Below, one piece after another: positions 11,338 to 21,378 of a stretch of 64,000 bases of DNA. The position numbers and the translations under genes were made by a program. Position 1 is the first letter of the stretch; every line of letters starts with the position of its first letter. Below the pieces are notes generated by a model. It made no database searches and was not told the origin of the DNA. It saw nothing but the letters and a program-made list of their open reading frames with translations. Origin of the DNA: Hygrophila difformis (Eukaryota; Streptophyta; Magnoliopsida; Lamiales; Acanthaceae); contig JAOANR010000001.1 of assembly GCA_030278955.1 (NCBI GenBank), positions 24,179,573 through 24,243,572 on the forward strand. Reading direction: 5' to 3'.

Positions 11338-12723
11338 CTAATCTTCCATGTGATCAACATTATCAGGTGGCCTATCCAAGAAAGCGTCCGTCGCACCCGT
11401 CTCCACAGATGTCCCTGCTCCATGGCCATGATTCCTTGTCTCAGCCTCCTTGCCATCATTCGGTCGACTCCTTTTAGCAGTAAAGGGAGTGTCTCTATTG
11501 GATGGAAGGGAGCTCATACCAGGGATTTTACCTCTTCGGCCCCTTTCGACGCCTACAGTAGAAACTTCTTTCCCCTTGGATAAAATCTGAGGCCCAGAGG
11601 ATTTCAGGCCCACTCCTTTCGATTGGTCCACTGCAGCAGTATTATGGAGCGGCCCAACTGCCACACCCTTACCTTTCTTAGGTCCAGCGGATTTCTTGCG
11701 CACTACCTTCACCCAATCATCAGCAGGCGGTTGACAAGGAATGTTTCCTTGTGTGTCAAAATCTTTCGTAGCGGAATCCTTGCTAACGTGGGAAACTGAA
11801 TCCGAAAATCCAGCTTTCCCTATTCCCTCAGGACCTGCCAAATTCACTCCATCTGATCCACCCTTCGTCGTAATAGTCGCCGGCGGAGACAGCACCGCCA
11901 GAGTATCCGCATGAGCCGTCGGAGCAGTCTCTATTTTCTCAGGACAATTAGCACTGCCGTGCCCATACCGCATGCAGGAAGTACAAAGTAAATGTAGACC
12001 CTCGTAAGCCACCTTTTGCCACCGGCCACCAATAAAAATGCTAGAAACCACCGGGAGTCGCAAATCGATCTCCACACACACCCGTGCATAATTCCCACAT
12101 TCGCCTCCCTTTGACAGTTTGTCTACTTTTATCGGAGTACCAAGCCCAGCCGCCATCTTTGTAAGACAGTATTCATCATAATATTCCATGGAGAGACCCG
12201 GAAAGCGAGCCCATACCAACGTCGTTTGAGGCGTAGATTCATCCGCTATGAAATTGGGTTTCCATGGTGAGATAGTCAGATAGCTATCAAAAACCATCCA
12301 CGGCCCTTCATTCAAGACCTTTGTCCGTCCCGATAAATCGTCGAACTTGACCAAGAAAAATCCAGATCCAAGGGTAATCATCTCGAACTTATCAGCAAGT
12401 TTCCACAGCCGCGAAATACGTTCCTTCAACGCCATGTAGCCCACAGATTTCCCTAACACAGAGATGATTAGGGCATCCTCCCAAGGCGTACGCAAACGTT
12501 TTTCAGTTTGAGGATCGATGGTGATACGTGGCTTAAGCCGGTCACCATCAATGAAGTCTAAAACCACCAAAGACTCTTTACCTGGCACTTCAATTAAGGG
12601 GGAAGGGGGAGCAGGTTTTCCGGCCAAAACCTTATCTCGGAAAGAGATTTTGGTTCCACCGGAGAAAACAAAACCCGACGCCGATTCGGAGGGGGGAAGA
12701 GGATTCACAGGAGCGTTCGCCAT
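11338..12723 (-). CDS. LINE ORF1: DUF4283 / CCHC zinc-knuckle RNA-binding protein
   Basis: 461 residues. The DUF4283 region (about residues 75-165) includes RLRTPWEDALIISVLGKSVG and GPWMVFDSYLTISPW. A zinc knuckle CTSCMRYGHGSANC (CX2CX4HX4C) lies near residue 251 and is followed by a long low-complexity, basic and Ser/Gly-rich tail. Plant L1 elements encode such a protein upstream of ORF2; it is thought to bind element RNA and form the transposition particle. The start at 12723 lies only 28 nt inside the 5' end of the element. The ORF is intact. Confidence 0.92.
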   Translation of the reverse strand: MANAPVNPLPPSESASGFVFSGGTKISFRDKVLAGKPAPPSPLIEVPGKESLVVLDFIDGDRLKPRITIDPQTEKRLRTPWEDALIISVLGKSVGYMALKERISRLWKLADKFEMITLGSGFFLVKFDDLSGRTKVLNEGPWMVFDSYLTISPWKPNFIADESTPQTTLVWARFPGLSMEYYDEYCLTKMAAGLGTPIKVDKLSKGGECGNYARVCVEIDLRLPVVSSIFIGGRWQKVAYEGLHLLCTSCMRYGHGSANCPEKIETAPTAHADTLAVLSPPATITTKGGSDGVNLAGPEGIGKAGFSDSVSHVSKDSATKDFDTQGNIPCQPPADDWVKVVRKKSAGPKKGKGVAVGPLHNTAAVDQSKGVGLKSSGPQILSKGKEVSTVGVERGRRGKIPGMSSLPSNRDTPFTAKRSRPNDGKEAETRNHGHGAGTSVETGATDAFLDRPPDNVDHMED

Positions 12724-12771
12724 CCAAAAATTCGAGTGTTAATGCAAAATGAATTTCATTTAATGTTAATT

Positions 12772-13051
12772 AATCATTGATGCGTTACTTAATATTATAA
12801 TTTTTCATATCTTTTAGGGATTATTGACTAAAAATTATAGGAAGATCCTTATATAATGGTAGGAAGATCCTTATATAATTCTAATAGATATGTATAAACT
12901 AATTAATAAATCATACTAATATAGAATGGTTTATTTAAACAAAATACATATTCTAAAATTTAGTTTCCATTTTATAATTTAATATTGTGTTTCCAAAATT
13001 TTCTTCATTGATCAATTCAAAAGTCCATTGATTTTTATTCCCGATTTTATT
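12772..13051. repeat. Helitron interior between LINE and LTR element
   Basis: AT-rich DNA with the same modules as 3370-7086 (tatgtataaa-taattaataaatcatac, tagtttccattttataattt). No gene. It ends with CTCAA, the target duplication of the LTR element. Confidence 0.7.
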
Positions 13052-13099
13052 CTCAATGTAACATCTCGGGTAATTAATTTATTTTAATTAAATTAATTA

Positions 13100-13889
13100 C
13101 TCCCTCTGTCCCATTTAACTTGTCTTGTTTCACTTTTGCACACAATCCAATGCACTTTTTCAACTGTTAATATCTCAAAATATGTACAATGAAAAATTAT
13201 GTAAAATATAGGGGTGAAAGCGGTACGTAAATATCCGACCGATCCGATGCCGTATCCGATTATATTCGAATCCGAATCCGTTTTCGACTATCCGGCTGGA
13301 TATTTCAATATTCGTATCCGAATCCGAATCCGTATTTTAATATCCGCATTCGTATTCGTATCCGAAAATACTTAACCGTATCCGAGAATATCCGACCGTA
13401 TCCGAAAATTGATAGGATATTATCCGGATTTTAAATATGGATATCCGAATATATTAATATATTTTTATTTAATAATTAAAAAATATTAATAATTATTAAA
13501 AATATCAAATTTTTAAAAAAGATTATAAAAAACTTATCCGATAATCTGTATCCGATTGAATCCGTATCCGTCATATATCCGTCCTGTATCCGTACCGTAT
13601 TTGTAATCCGAAATATCCGAAACCGTATTCGTATCCGGCCCATCCGTATTCGATACAGAATTCGACAAAAAAATATGGATAATATCCGTATCCGACACTA
13701 TCCGACCGTATCCGTACTGTTTTCATCCCTAGTAAAATATATATTATAAACTACATGATCATACGATTCTAACAAGACCTAACTCGACTATTTTTCTCTA
13801 AATATATACTTGCAATAAAGTTGAGTCAAAGCTGAACAACGAACAGTGTAAAAAAGTCAAACAGGACAAGTGTGGTGGGACGGAGGGAG
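13100..13889. mobile_element. Stowaway (Tc1/mariner-type) MITE carrying an hAT MITE
   Basis: Inverted ends CTCCCTCTGTCCC and, at the right, the complement of CTCCCTCCGTCCC, flanked by TA (13098-13099 and 13890-13891). The other LTR reads aattaattacattttaata at this point, so it is a perfect empty site with one TA. Length is 790 bp; removing the nested hAT MITE and its duplication leaves 259 bp, usual for Stowaway elements. Confidence 0.92.
13209..13731. mobile_element. hAT-type MITE with TATCCG-rich interior
   Basis: 523 bp with ends TAGGGGTGAAAGCGGTACG and, inverted, TAGGGATGAAAACAGTACGG. Flanked by the perfect 8-bp duplication gtaaaata (13201-13208 and 13732-13739), diagnostic of hAT-type transposition. 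The interior is dominated by variants of tatccgaat/ccgtatccg in both arms. Non-coding. Confidence 0.9.
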
Positions 13890-15093
13890 TACATTTTAAT
13901 AAGCTTAATTTCCTAATAGGGGCTAATAATTGTAAGTTGTTGGGCTAAGTCCAAACACTTAAAATAGGCCCAACATTGGAAGCTCAACATCCAAGCCTAT
14001 GCACTCATTAGTCATCCATTTTGATCGGCCCGGCCCGCCTCCATTTGACCGACCCATTAGTCCAATTCCCTCATATACACGGTTGAGTGGGGTGGAGATT
14101 CCATTTCATTCTCATCAAGACACCACTACCGCCACTTAGGGGAAAATGGAAGAGCATTTCTTTGACTTGGAAAATTGGGGGAGATTATTCAAGATTGGGA
14201 TGGAAGAGGCAAGCATCTATCAAATTGTAAGTATAATTCTTGTTTAGTTTTTGATTTGGATGACTTTATGAAGATATTGAAATGGAAGAGTGAGGGTGAC
14301 GAGATGGGTTGGAAGATTAGGAAAAGTTGAGGATTTAATCTACAAACTAGCTAACATGTTTTTATTTGAGATGAGTTGAGATGCTAGAAGATTTGGTGGT
14401 GGAATCTTTCAAGAAGTATTTCCTATTGTTAGTCTATATTATGGATGGGTAAAAGATAAACTTTGGGGATGATGTAGGAGGTAACGGTGGTGGTGAAAAT
14501 TCTTGAATTGGAGTCCAAAACTTTATGGGTTTTGGCTTTGAAATTTTTAAGATTGTTTCTTGCTAGTTTTATAAGTAATTTATATTTTAAAATGAGATTT
14601 TGGGTGGGTGCCGAGAGATGAAGAGTTGGGTGATTTAGTAATTAAAGTTTGGAAAGTGTAACTAGTGTTCTTGAATTGAAGATTTTGATGGATGCATGGT
14701 GGTAAAGTATTTCTAAATTGGTGGTGTATTGAAGATGATGAAAAGTTTGGTGATTTTATTGTTCTTTGCTGGACCTTTGTTAAGGGACCTTGTTTTATCT
14801 CAATTTTTTTATTCTTGAGTATGCATGTTGGGAAGCAAGTGTCTTTACTAAATTTCTTGTTGACAATTTAAATTGGAGAAGGAAATGGAGTGGAGAAATG
14901 TAAGAATGGAGAGAGGTGGAAATTGATATTTTGTTCTTGACATTTTAATGTAGATTGAAGTTGGAATGGGAGCTCACCAAATTGAAGTTGAGAAACCCAA
15001 TTCGTCAAAGAATTTAAAGGCAAGGGATAGGATAATGCTTGATTTGAATAATGGTAGCAAGATGGGAAAATGAGTTTTGTTTTTGGACAGTCC

Positions 15094-15334
15094 GCCTTGG
15101 CGTATTTTGACGCCAGGGAGCCATTCTTGGCGTCGCTAGCCTAGTTGACGCCAAGCAGGGATGAATTTTTCCCCACCATCAGTTCTGGCGTTTTCTGACG
15201 CCAGAATGTTCTTTTTGGCATCGGTAGCCTTGCCGACGCCAGCTGCTGAAATTTCCCATTTTCCAGGGTTGGCGTTTACTTACGCTAGACATCCTGTTTT
15301 GGCGTAGTTAGCCTTGTCTACGCTAGAAATTCTA
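15094..15334. repeat. Cluster of six TTGGCGT...ACGCCA hairpins in the LTR
   Basis: Three diverged tandem units of about 70-88 bp. Each has one dyad with a short loop (for example ttggcgtattttgacgccag) followed by one with a longer loop (ttggcgtcgctagcctagttgacgccaa, arms only quoted as TTGGCGTC and GACGCCAA). The same cluster occurs in the right LTR about 12,717 bp away (from 27811). The stem bases differ between units while pairing is largely kept. Function unknown; it could be structured RNA in the transcript. Confidence 0.75.
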
Positions 15335-16542
15335 ATTTCATATTTTTGTGACTTCTTACTATTATATCTTCCTCGATATAAGTTTATTGATGTTGGAGCA
15401 TGTTGGAACTTACGAGCTACGAACCTAGATAATTTCATAAGTTTATCTTATGTGATTATACGTTAAAATTGGAATTATATTGTGGTTGCCGTTATGCGAG
15501 GCTTGGCAAACCTCAGTCGTACATATGTGGGTATTTTGAGTTTATTCGATGTGCTTGAGTTGGGATTTATTCCCTTGACTGGATTTGACCTGTAGGATAT
15601 TCAGCTGATATCTCAGGTCTGTGTGTTGTGCGTGTGGCACGATGCGGCAATTGGGGAGTGAACCCTTTGCCATGACCCGCTGGACGCCGCTCTGGTCAGT
15701 GACGACTATCCGGCTCCCTCACCAGTGTTATTGGCCCTGCGTAGGCTGTTCGTCCGCGGCGGGGGCGACGTTGACGGGCAGTTCATTGTAATGGGAGAGG
15801 GTGGTGTCCTCTCGCCAATGATGACTATCGACCATGGTTATTAGGAAACGCGTTAGACATGATTAATTGCTGCATTTAGGATACATAGACACATATGTCA
15901 TATCATTCATTTCATCATGTCATAACATTTATCTGGTTGCAGTGGTTGAAGCATCGGTATGGGACGGTGTGATGGTTTGCATTCTTTTACTTATTTATTT
16001 AATTACTTTGTTAATGTTTGACAGTAGTATGTGTTTGATGTATCCCCATCCCCCATTATTCTTCCCTTGCTCAGTACCCGTACTGACCCCCTGCTGTTTT
16101 TCTTTTATAGATACTCCGAGGATGCGCAGTGCATTGGGCATATTGAAGGGTTGGGAATGAGCGAATGTAAATTAGTTCTTTTAAATGGTCATTACATATA
16201 TATTTAGTTACCATGATTTATTTTACCGTATACAATCATTATGCTATCTTAAGATTGTAGAAATATTTAGAAAGGGCCGGTGAGCCGTACTTGAGGTAGA
16301 GCTTTGATCTGATTGTCGTTTATTTACTATAAACGGAATATGGAAATGGTAACAGTGCGGTGACCCGGATATGCTGATTTGTTTTTGCGACTCATTATAT
16401 GGGTGTTGTTGGATTTTCTGATTCTACAGGTACTCAGCTTCGTGTTACAGACCCTAAGTTGACTGGCCAACAGCTTAGGTGCTGTAGCACGGCAGTGACG
16501 TCACGGAAATTTTTGGTTTAAAATTTTCGGGACGTTACAGAG

Positions 16543-16554
16543 TGGTATCAGAGC
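16543..16554 (+). other. Primer-binding site of the large LTR element
   Basis: TGGTATCAGAGC, complementary to the 3' end of initiator tRNA-Met, begins 3 nt after the LTR end. Confidence 0.92.
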
Positions 16555-16804
16555 GGTTTGCTCTATTATGTGTTTAAAACTTGATAAAAGTATGCGGTGA
16601 GGTGTGCGGGGATCATATAGGATAGGTTTTGCATTGTCATATGCTGCCATGGATCGAAGCAAAGAAATCGAATAGATGAAGATAGGTGAGGGTTTTCGGT
16701 TCCCACAAACTCTCAAATGACCTCAAGAATAAATTGATTCATGCTTTCAAGCAAAATGTTCAATAATATTTCAAAAGGTCAGTAGCAAGTGTTGGGGGAT
16801 GGCC

Positions 16805-16812
16805 TATATATA
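16805..16812 (-). promoter_or_regulatory. Putative LTR promoter TATA box (copy at 21539-21546)
   Basis: A TATATATA core in cctatatataggc lies about 160 bp before the LTR 3' end on the minus strand, just downstream of the ORF stop at 16885. The position fits the U3/R boundary of an LTR. Inferred from sequence only. Confidence 0.5.
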
Positions 16813-16884
16813 GGCAAACCCTAGTTACAAGGATTAATTAAGCTAGACAATTAATTAAGGGCTTTAATCAACCCATTACAGTAA

Positions 16885-19458
16885 TTAAACAAGCCTAAAC
16901 AATGTTTTCAACAACTCGGATACAAGGAAACAGTAAACTGGATAAGTTGTGTCGCTAGCCAGGATCGTGGCGCGATACTGGCCCCGCGACAGGGGTCTCT
17001 TCCGCGACAGAGGGTTCCGCAACAGGGGTCTCTTCCGCGACAGAGGGTTCCGCGACAAGGGTCTCTTCCGCGACAGAGGGTTCCGCGACAAGGGTCTCTT
17101 CCGCGACAGAGGGTTCCGCGACAGGGGACTCTTCCGCGACAGAGGGTTCCGCGACAAGGGTCTCTTCCGCGACAGAGGGTAGCTCCGCGACAAAGGAGCT
17201 TGTTCCGCGACAGGGGGTGCTCCGCGACATGCCATGGGCGGCTGGCGACTAGAGACCACGGCTGTGCTCGGAGGCTGATGGGAGGATATCGGAGGAGGTC
17301 CATGTGCTTCGCTGCTGCTGCCGGAAAATTGGAGAAGATGATCGGAGATGGAGAAGCACTTGGCCGGAGTTGGCGCGGAGGACGAAGGAGGGTCGAAGGG
17401 AAAGGCGGCAGCGGCCGTTCTTCTTGGTTGCGCAGGTGGCCGGAGCTTGGAATACAAATTGCGGCGTATCGGGGTTTTCCTCTTCATCGTAGTTGCGGCT
17501 TGCGGGGTGACCGGAATTGCTTGGAGTCGACGAGAGAGGGCCTGTCGGAGCCTTGACGACGATGTTGACAAGTCCGGTGGGAGATGAGGACATGTCGGAA
17601 CTTGATGGAGATGCTCGCCGGAGGTAGTGGCGATAATTCGAGGGTTTTTCTTTATCGGGGACAAGTGCCCCGCCGGAGAAGATGACCGGCAGTTGGCTTC
17701 CGGCGGGATGGAGCTTGAGGTTGAAGATGGTGGCAGGTGGAGATGAAGGATCCTGCCCAGAGGGAAGAGATACGGCTGGAACTCATGGTTGAGATGGAGA
17801 TCGGAGCTGCGGCGGCACGACGGCAATGATGACGGAGGGGATGATCGGAGAAGGTGGCCGGTGATGCAATCTCCGTTCCGGCTACTATAGGGTGGTGATG
17901 GGCTGCATTCGTTGGGCTGATTTGAAGGAGGGTTGGGCCGGTGGGATTGCTCTTGGGCTCTTGACTGGTCCGGCCCAATTGAATTAAAAGGGGATTGGGC
18001 TTGGTTACAAGTATGGGCCGGTTCATGATTACCAATTGGGCCACTTAAATCCATTTCAATTAAATTGGTCTCCTTCATTTTCTTCATCCATTTAATTAAT
18101 TGTAGCCCACTTGAGTTTTGTTCCGGATTACTCCAAATATTTTTCTGTCTGCACAAAATATTTTCCAGTCGGTTCCAAATAATCGGATTGGGTCGTACGT
18201 CAGTCGGGTCGGCCCGGACATCCATGTCATACTCTCCCCCTTGAAAAGCTTTGGACTCCAAAGCTGATGGGGAAAATACCGCAGTAGGTTCAAACAAGTA
18301 ATCCAGACATCCAGAACTGAATTTCCTGCAAAAATAATTATTTCCATGAGATGTAGAGATCATTGTTCTTCCAAAATCAGATTTAAATTTTTCAAGTATT
18401 AGAACATGATCACCTGGATTAAATTCCATTTGCTTAGCTGTAGACAGATCTTCATGATTAATTGACGCTCGTCTAACGCCATGGAAGGATCGCCATTTTG
18501 ATGGTGGAAAATGATAAGCTCGCAGATGCACCCTAAATCCTTTCAGTCCCAAATAAAATATTAAATAGCGCATATGACTCAATGGGATTCTACCAGTGTA
18601 ATGAAATTTACCATAATCAGTATGCATTTTATCAGGTAAAATTAATTTTTCTAATAAGTGCAAACGATACTGATTAGGCTTTGAACTTTCAGCATGTTCC
18701 CAAAATGGATCAACATATTCAGAATATGATTCAGAAATTATGCGGTTTTCATCTGAACTATGTTGCTCATGGATGGGAAATTCATCGGGTATAATCAAGG
18801 TAGAAAAATGGAAAGGATGTACCCTTGGGAGCTCTAAAGAATCATGGACCAATTTAACCTGTTCTGTAGGAAGCTCAGCTTGTTCTATAGGAAGCTCACT
18901 AGTTGAAGATGATGTGCTGCATGATTCTTCCTCGGTTAAGCTTTCTGGCTCGGTCCTGTCAAGATTATCAAACAATTGTTCAGATGCAATATCAGCTATT
19001 TTAGCATTTTCATTATATTCTTGACATGAAGATTCTCCCTTTAAATCATCACATGGAACTTCAATTCCAATATAGTCATCTGTTCTGATTGGGACATCCG
19101 ATTTGGAGTTGATCTCATCTCCCCAGTTCTTTCTCATGAAATCCATCAAATCTGCTATGGTTGGCTCGACTGGGGCGCTCTCTTCCTTAGCTGGCTCTTG
19201 GCATCTGTCAACATTATCAATCTGCTCTTTTCCTTCCGCTATGACATCTTTGGCATCATTCTGAAATTGTAGCGGATCTGCAACTTCATCTGCAATACCA
19301 CCATCCATATGCCTTTGCAAGGAATCCTCACCAGAAACAATAGTAGTATTGATGGTACGCTGAAGTGCTTCAATATCAGATTTCGTGGCAATATCTTTCA
19401 TCATGGACATCATCATATCCATTAGACCAGTCATTGTTGGCTCAACGTGTCCTGCCAT
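16885..19458 (-). CDS. ORF of unknown function spanning the polypurine tract into the 3' LTR (857 residues)
   Basis: I do not recognise this protein. Residues 1-409 come from the internal region: an N-terminal Met-rich helix-like stretch (TGLMDMMMSMMKDIATKSDI), a long acidic Glu/Ser-rich part, then a more ordered part (RYLIFYLGLKGFRVHLRAYH, EFNPGDHVLILEKF, SALESKAFQGGEYDMDV). The FNPGDHVL motif resembles the GD.V segment near integrase C-termini of Ty3 elements and could be a relic of one. From about residue 410 the frame reads through the polypurine tract (FQGGEYD) and into the LTR, ending in Pro/Ser-rich sequence and six copies of an 11-residue repeat (LSRKRPLSRNP type, residues about 756-826). 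There is no zinc knuckle, protease or RT. The LTR part alone is also open in the 5' LTR (21619-22959). Whether it is translated is unknown. Confidence 0.55.
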   Translation of the reverse strand: MAGHVEPTMTGLMDMMMSMMKDIATKSDIEALQRTINTTIVSGEDSLQRHMDGGIADEVADPLQFQNDAKDVIAEGKEQIDNVDRCQEPAKEESAPVEPTIADLMDFMRKNWGDEINSKSDVPIRTDDYIGIEVPCDDLKGESSCQEYNENAKIADIASEQLFDNLDRTEPESLTEEESCSTSSSTSELPIEQAELPTEQVKLVHDSLELPRVHPFHFSTLIIPDEFPIHEQHSSDENRIISESYSEYVDPFWEHAESSKPNQYRLHLLEKLILPDKMHTDYGKFHYTGRIPLSHMRYLIFYLGLKGFRVHLRAYHFPPSKWRSFHGVRRASINHEDLSTAKQMEFNPGDHVLILEKFKSDFGRTMISTSHGNNYFCRKFSSGCLDYLFEPTAVFSPSALESKAFQGGEYDMDVRADPTDVRPNPIIWNRLENILCRQKNIWSNPEQNSSGLQLIKWMKKMKETNLIEMDLSGPIGNHEPAHTCNQAQSPFNSIGPDQSRAQEQSHRPNPPSNQPNECSPSPPYSSRNGDCITGHLLRSSPPSSLPSCRRSSDLHLNHEFQPYLFPLGRILHLHLPPSSTSSSIPPEANCRSSSPAGHLSPIKKNPRIIATTSGEHLHQVPTCPHLPPDLSTSSSRLRQALSRRLQAIPVTPQAATTMKRKTPIRRNLYSKLRPPAQPRRTAAAAFPFDPPSSSAPTPAKCFSISDHLLQFSGSSSEAHGPPPISSHQPPSTAVVSSRQPPMACRGAPPVAEQAPLSRSYPLSRKRPLSRNPLSRKSPLSRNPLSRKRPLSRNPLSRKRPLSRNPLSRKRPLLRNPLSRKRPLSRGQYRATILASDTTYPVYCFLVSELLKTLFRLV
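16984..17200. repeat. 33-bp minisatellite in the LTR (second copy 21718-21934)
   Basis: About six and a half units of a 33-bp repeat built from two half-units, ggttccgcgaca(a/g)g and ggtctcttccgcgacaga. The length is a multiple of three and no unit contains a stop in several frames, so it gives repeat peptides on both strands (LSRKRPLSRNP on minus; FRDRGFRDKGL on plus). Both LTRs carry the same variant pattern, including a single cttccgcaac variant. Confidence 0.9.
18230..18244 (-). other. Polypurine tract of the nested element
   Basis: On the minus strand AAGGGGGAGAGTA lies directly before the 3' LTR start TGACATGG. It would prime plus-strand DNA synthesis. Confidence 0.88.
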
Positions 19459-21356
19459 ATCAGAAAGGAAAAACTAGGTATATATATAAAAAGTTAGAAA
19501 ATAAAGAAATAAAATATTTTTGGTGATCTCCTCTCTCTTTCTTTCTTTCCTCTCTTACTCTCAAACTCAAAGTGTTCGATCACAATTCAATTCTTGAGGC
19601 TCATTCAAAGAGTCGAGTAGGAAGATCGGATTAAATATGTGACGCACAATGCACGAAACAAAATGCAAAGTTCGACTCAATCAAAGAAAAGAAATACTTG
19701 TGTGTGATATGCAATGCAAAATGATAATCGGTTGCAATTTCGATAGGTGCACTTGCTTATCACGTTTCAATTCCCTTTAATCGATTAAGCTCACAATATG
19801 TGGAAAATGAAAATCTCACAAGTAAAAACACTCAAGGAAATACCCAATACTCAAGTGACTTCTCGGGCTAGGTTTCACAATCGTGCCAGTCCAATATCCA
19901 CTTTATTGTAAAATTACTCAAGTGGCTTCAAGGGCTAGGTTTCACAATTGTGCCAGTCCAATATTCACTTTATTGTAAACACTCAAGAAATAGTCCCAAA
20001 TATTTGTGGGTGGCTCACTTTTGCACTCAAGACAAACCAAACACTCAAAATCCCAAAAGTGATTGCTGGCAGCCTTGTTTTTGTTTGGACAGCCAGTTAA
20101 CTTCAGTTTTCGCGTGCCCAAATGATACCCAAAACCTAGGGGACCAATTCTTTAACAAACTTTGGCTTCTTGTGGAGACAATGCAAAAAGAATCAGCTCG
20201 TTTGCCTCTCTCACGCGCTCACACTCGCCCAATACTTTTGGTGTCGCCAGAAAAGTACACCTTTTGCCAAAAGTGTGATAGTGACCTCAAAACAAGTCCA
20301 AAATGGGTGATTCAAATTTCTATGGATTCAGCACTCAAAGGGCTTTCAAATGGTTGAAGATTCATCAAGAAATTCGATGATCTTCATATGTTCATACACC
20401 TTCAAAGTTTGGACAGATTCGGACTCACACTGGCAATCTTTTTGTTTTCGATGTTTGGGCGATCAAATGAACTCCAAAACTCTTGAAACCAGTCCCAATC
20501 GATTTCTAACACCCAAAATATGTAAAATAACCCCTTGAACAGATACCAGACCTGATTCCCCCAAGTGAAACTCAACCAACAAGTGCAGGATATGAAAAAT
20601 GAAAGCAAACTAAGCAACCCTTAACATCAATCTTGCAACCAATGCTCAAAATGCTTAGGAAATGATGCAATACCCACACAATGAGTTTTATATGAGTGGA
20701 AACAAGTTCATAAACACAAAATCAAGGAATCAAAAAGCAAAATATGAAGATTTTTGTGTTTTTGGTTGAAGAACATGAAGAACATTCATGAATCTTCAAA
20801 TGAACATAACTTGGGCATATGAACTCCGATTTGAATGAATCATACACCAATGGAAAGCTCTTGAGATGAGGATTAAAGATATTGAATCAGATTTCACAAA
20901 ATCTCAAGGAGCAAAAACCAGAAATTCGAAAAGTGGACAGAATGCTTCTTTTTAGGGTTTTTGGAGGAATTTTTGATGAAGATGAAGGATTTTGGAAAAA
21001 TTTGGGCATTATAACCCCTAGGAATGGATGATTGGGGAGTTGCCAAATGGAACGTGGTTCCAAATGGGGAGTGGTGGTGTGTGAAGTGGATGAACAATGG
21101 CAAGAACAAGATGAAGAACAAGAGTTTGAGAAAATAGGGCCAAGATCTTCAAAAATTCATAGAAAATGATTCCCTTGGCCAAATTTTTCAAACTTTACCT
21201 TTTTTTGAGTGTAAACAACCCAATGAAACCAAATATGAACTCAGAATTGCAAAATTCGTAACAGAGCAAAATGGCTTAGTGGGCAGAATACGATTTTTGG
21301 GGGTTTTTTGAATTTTTATGGATTTTTGGAAGGATAGATCTATTGATTCTTTGCTA
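19459..21356 (-). other. Long untranslated leader of the nested element
   Basis: 1.9 kb between the primer-binding site and the ORF start, with no credible ORF on either strand. Near 19855-19980 a roughly 65-bp segment with ctagGtttcacaat-tgtgccagtccaatat is tandemly duplicated. Packaging or dimerisation signals would be expected here but cannot be identified by eye. Confidence 0.5.
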
Positions 21357-21369
21357 GGCTCTGATACCA
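21357..21369 (-). other. Primer-binding site of the nested element
   Basis: The plus strand ggctctgatacca is the complement of TGGTATCAGAGCC (tRNA-Met). It is separated from the 5' LTR by 9 nt (21370-21378). Confidence 0.9.
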
Positions 21370-21378
21370 AATAATTGA

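Larger units (their letters stand above)
7087..12751 (-). mobile_element. Full-length L1-type LINE with two open ORFs and 20-bp target duplication
   Basis: Minus-strand element of about 5.67 kb. A short leader (12751-12724) precedes ORF1 (12723-11338), a 32-nt gap, ORF2 (11305-7286), a roughly 190-bp 3' UTR and a poly(A) tail seen as the T run at 7085-7095. The 20-bp duplication aatttcatttaatgttaatt flanks it at 7067-7086 and 12752-12771. Both ORFs are uninterrupted, so the copy is young and may encode functional proteins. It lies in the AT-rich Helitron. Confidence 0.93.
13057..16539 (+). repeat. 5' LTR of the large LTR element (with nested MITEs)
   Basis: Starts TGTAACATCTCGGG and ends GACGTTACA. 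It matches 26566-29256 nearly base for base once 13100-13891 is removed. It contains the hairpin cluster at 15094-15334. The small ORF at 15867-16160 is altered in the other LTR (72-residue version at 28659-28877) and is not credible as a gene. Confidence 0.92.
16645..18229 (-). repeat. 3' LTR of the nested element
   Basis: Offset from the 5' LTR by exactly 4734 bp. Every ORF in one copy has an identical counterpart in the other. Contains the 33-bp minisatellite (about 16984-17200) and a TATA-like box on the minus strand (16805-16812). The long ORF of the element runs into this LTR and stops at 16885. Confidence 0.95.

Noticed and set aside
15867..16160. 97-codon ORF in the large LTR
   Set aside because: Reduced to 72 codons with a different start in the sister LTR, no domain; LTR sequence read by chance.
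16984..17200. CRISPR-like regular repeats
   Set aside because: No unique spacers; it is a contiguous minisatellite inside a plant LTR.
16908..17590. Several other ORFs on both strands of the LTR (131, 118, 114, 91, 77 codons) and their copies at 21642-22327
   Set aside because: They are alternative frames of the stop-free 33-bp repeat and GC-rich LTR sequence; no domain and no separate start context.
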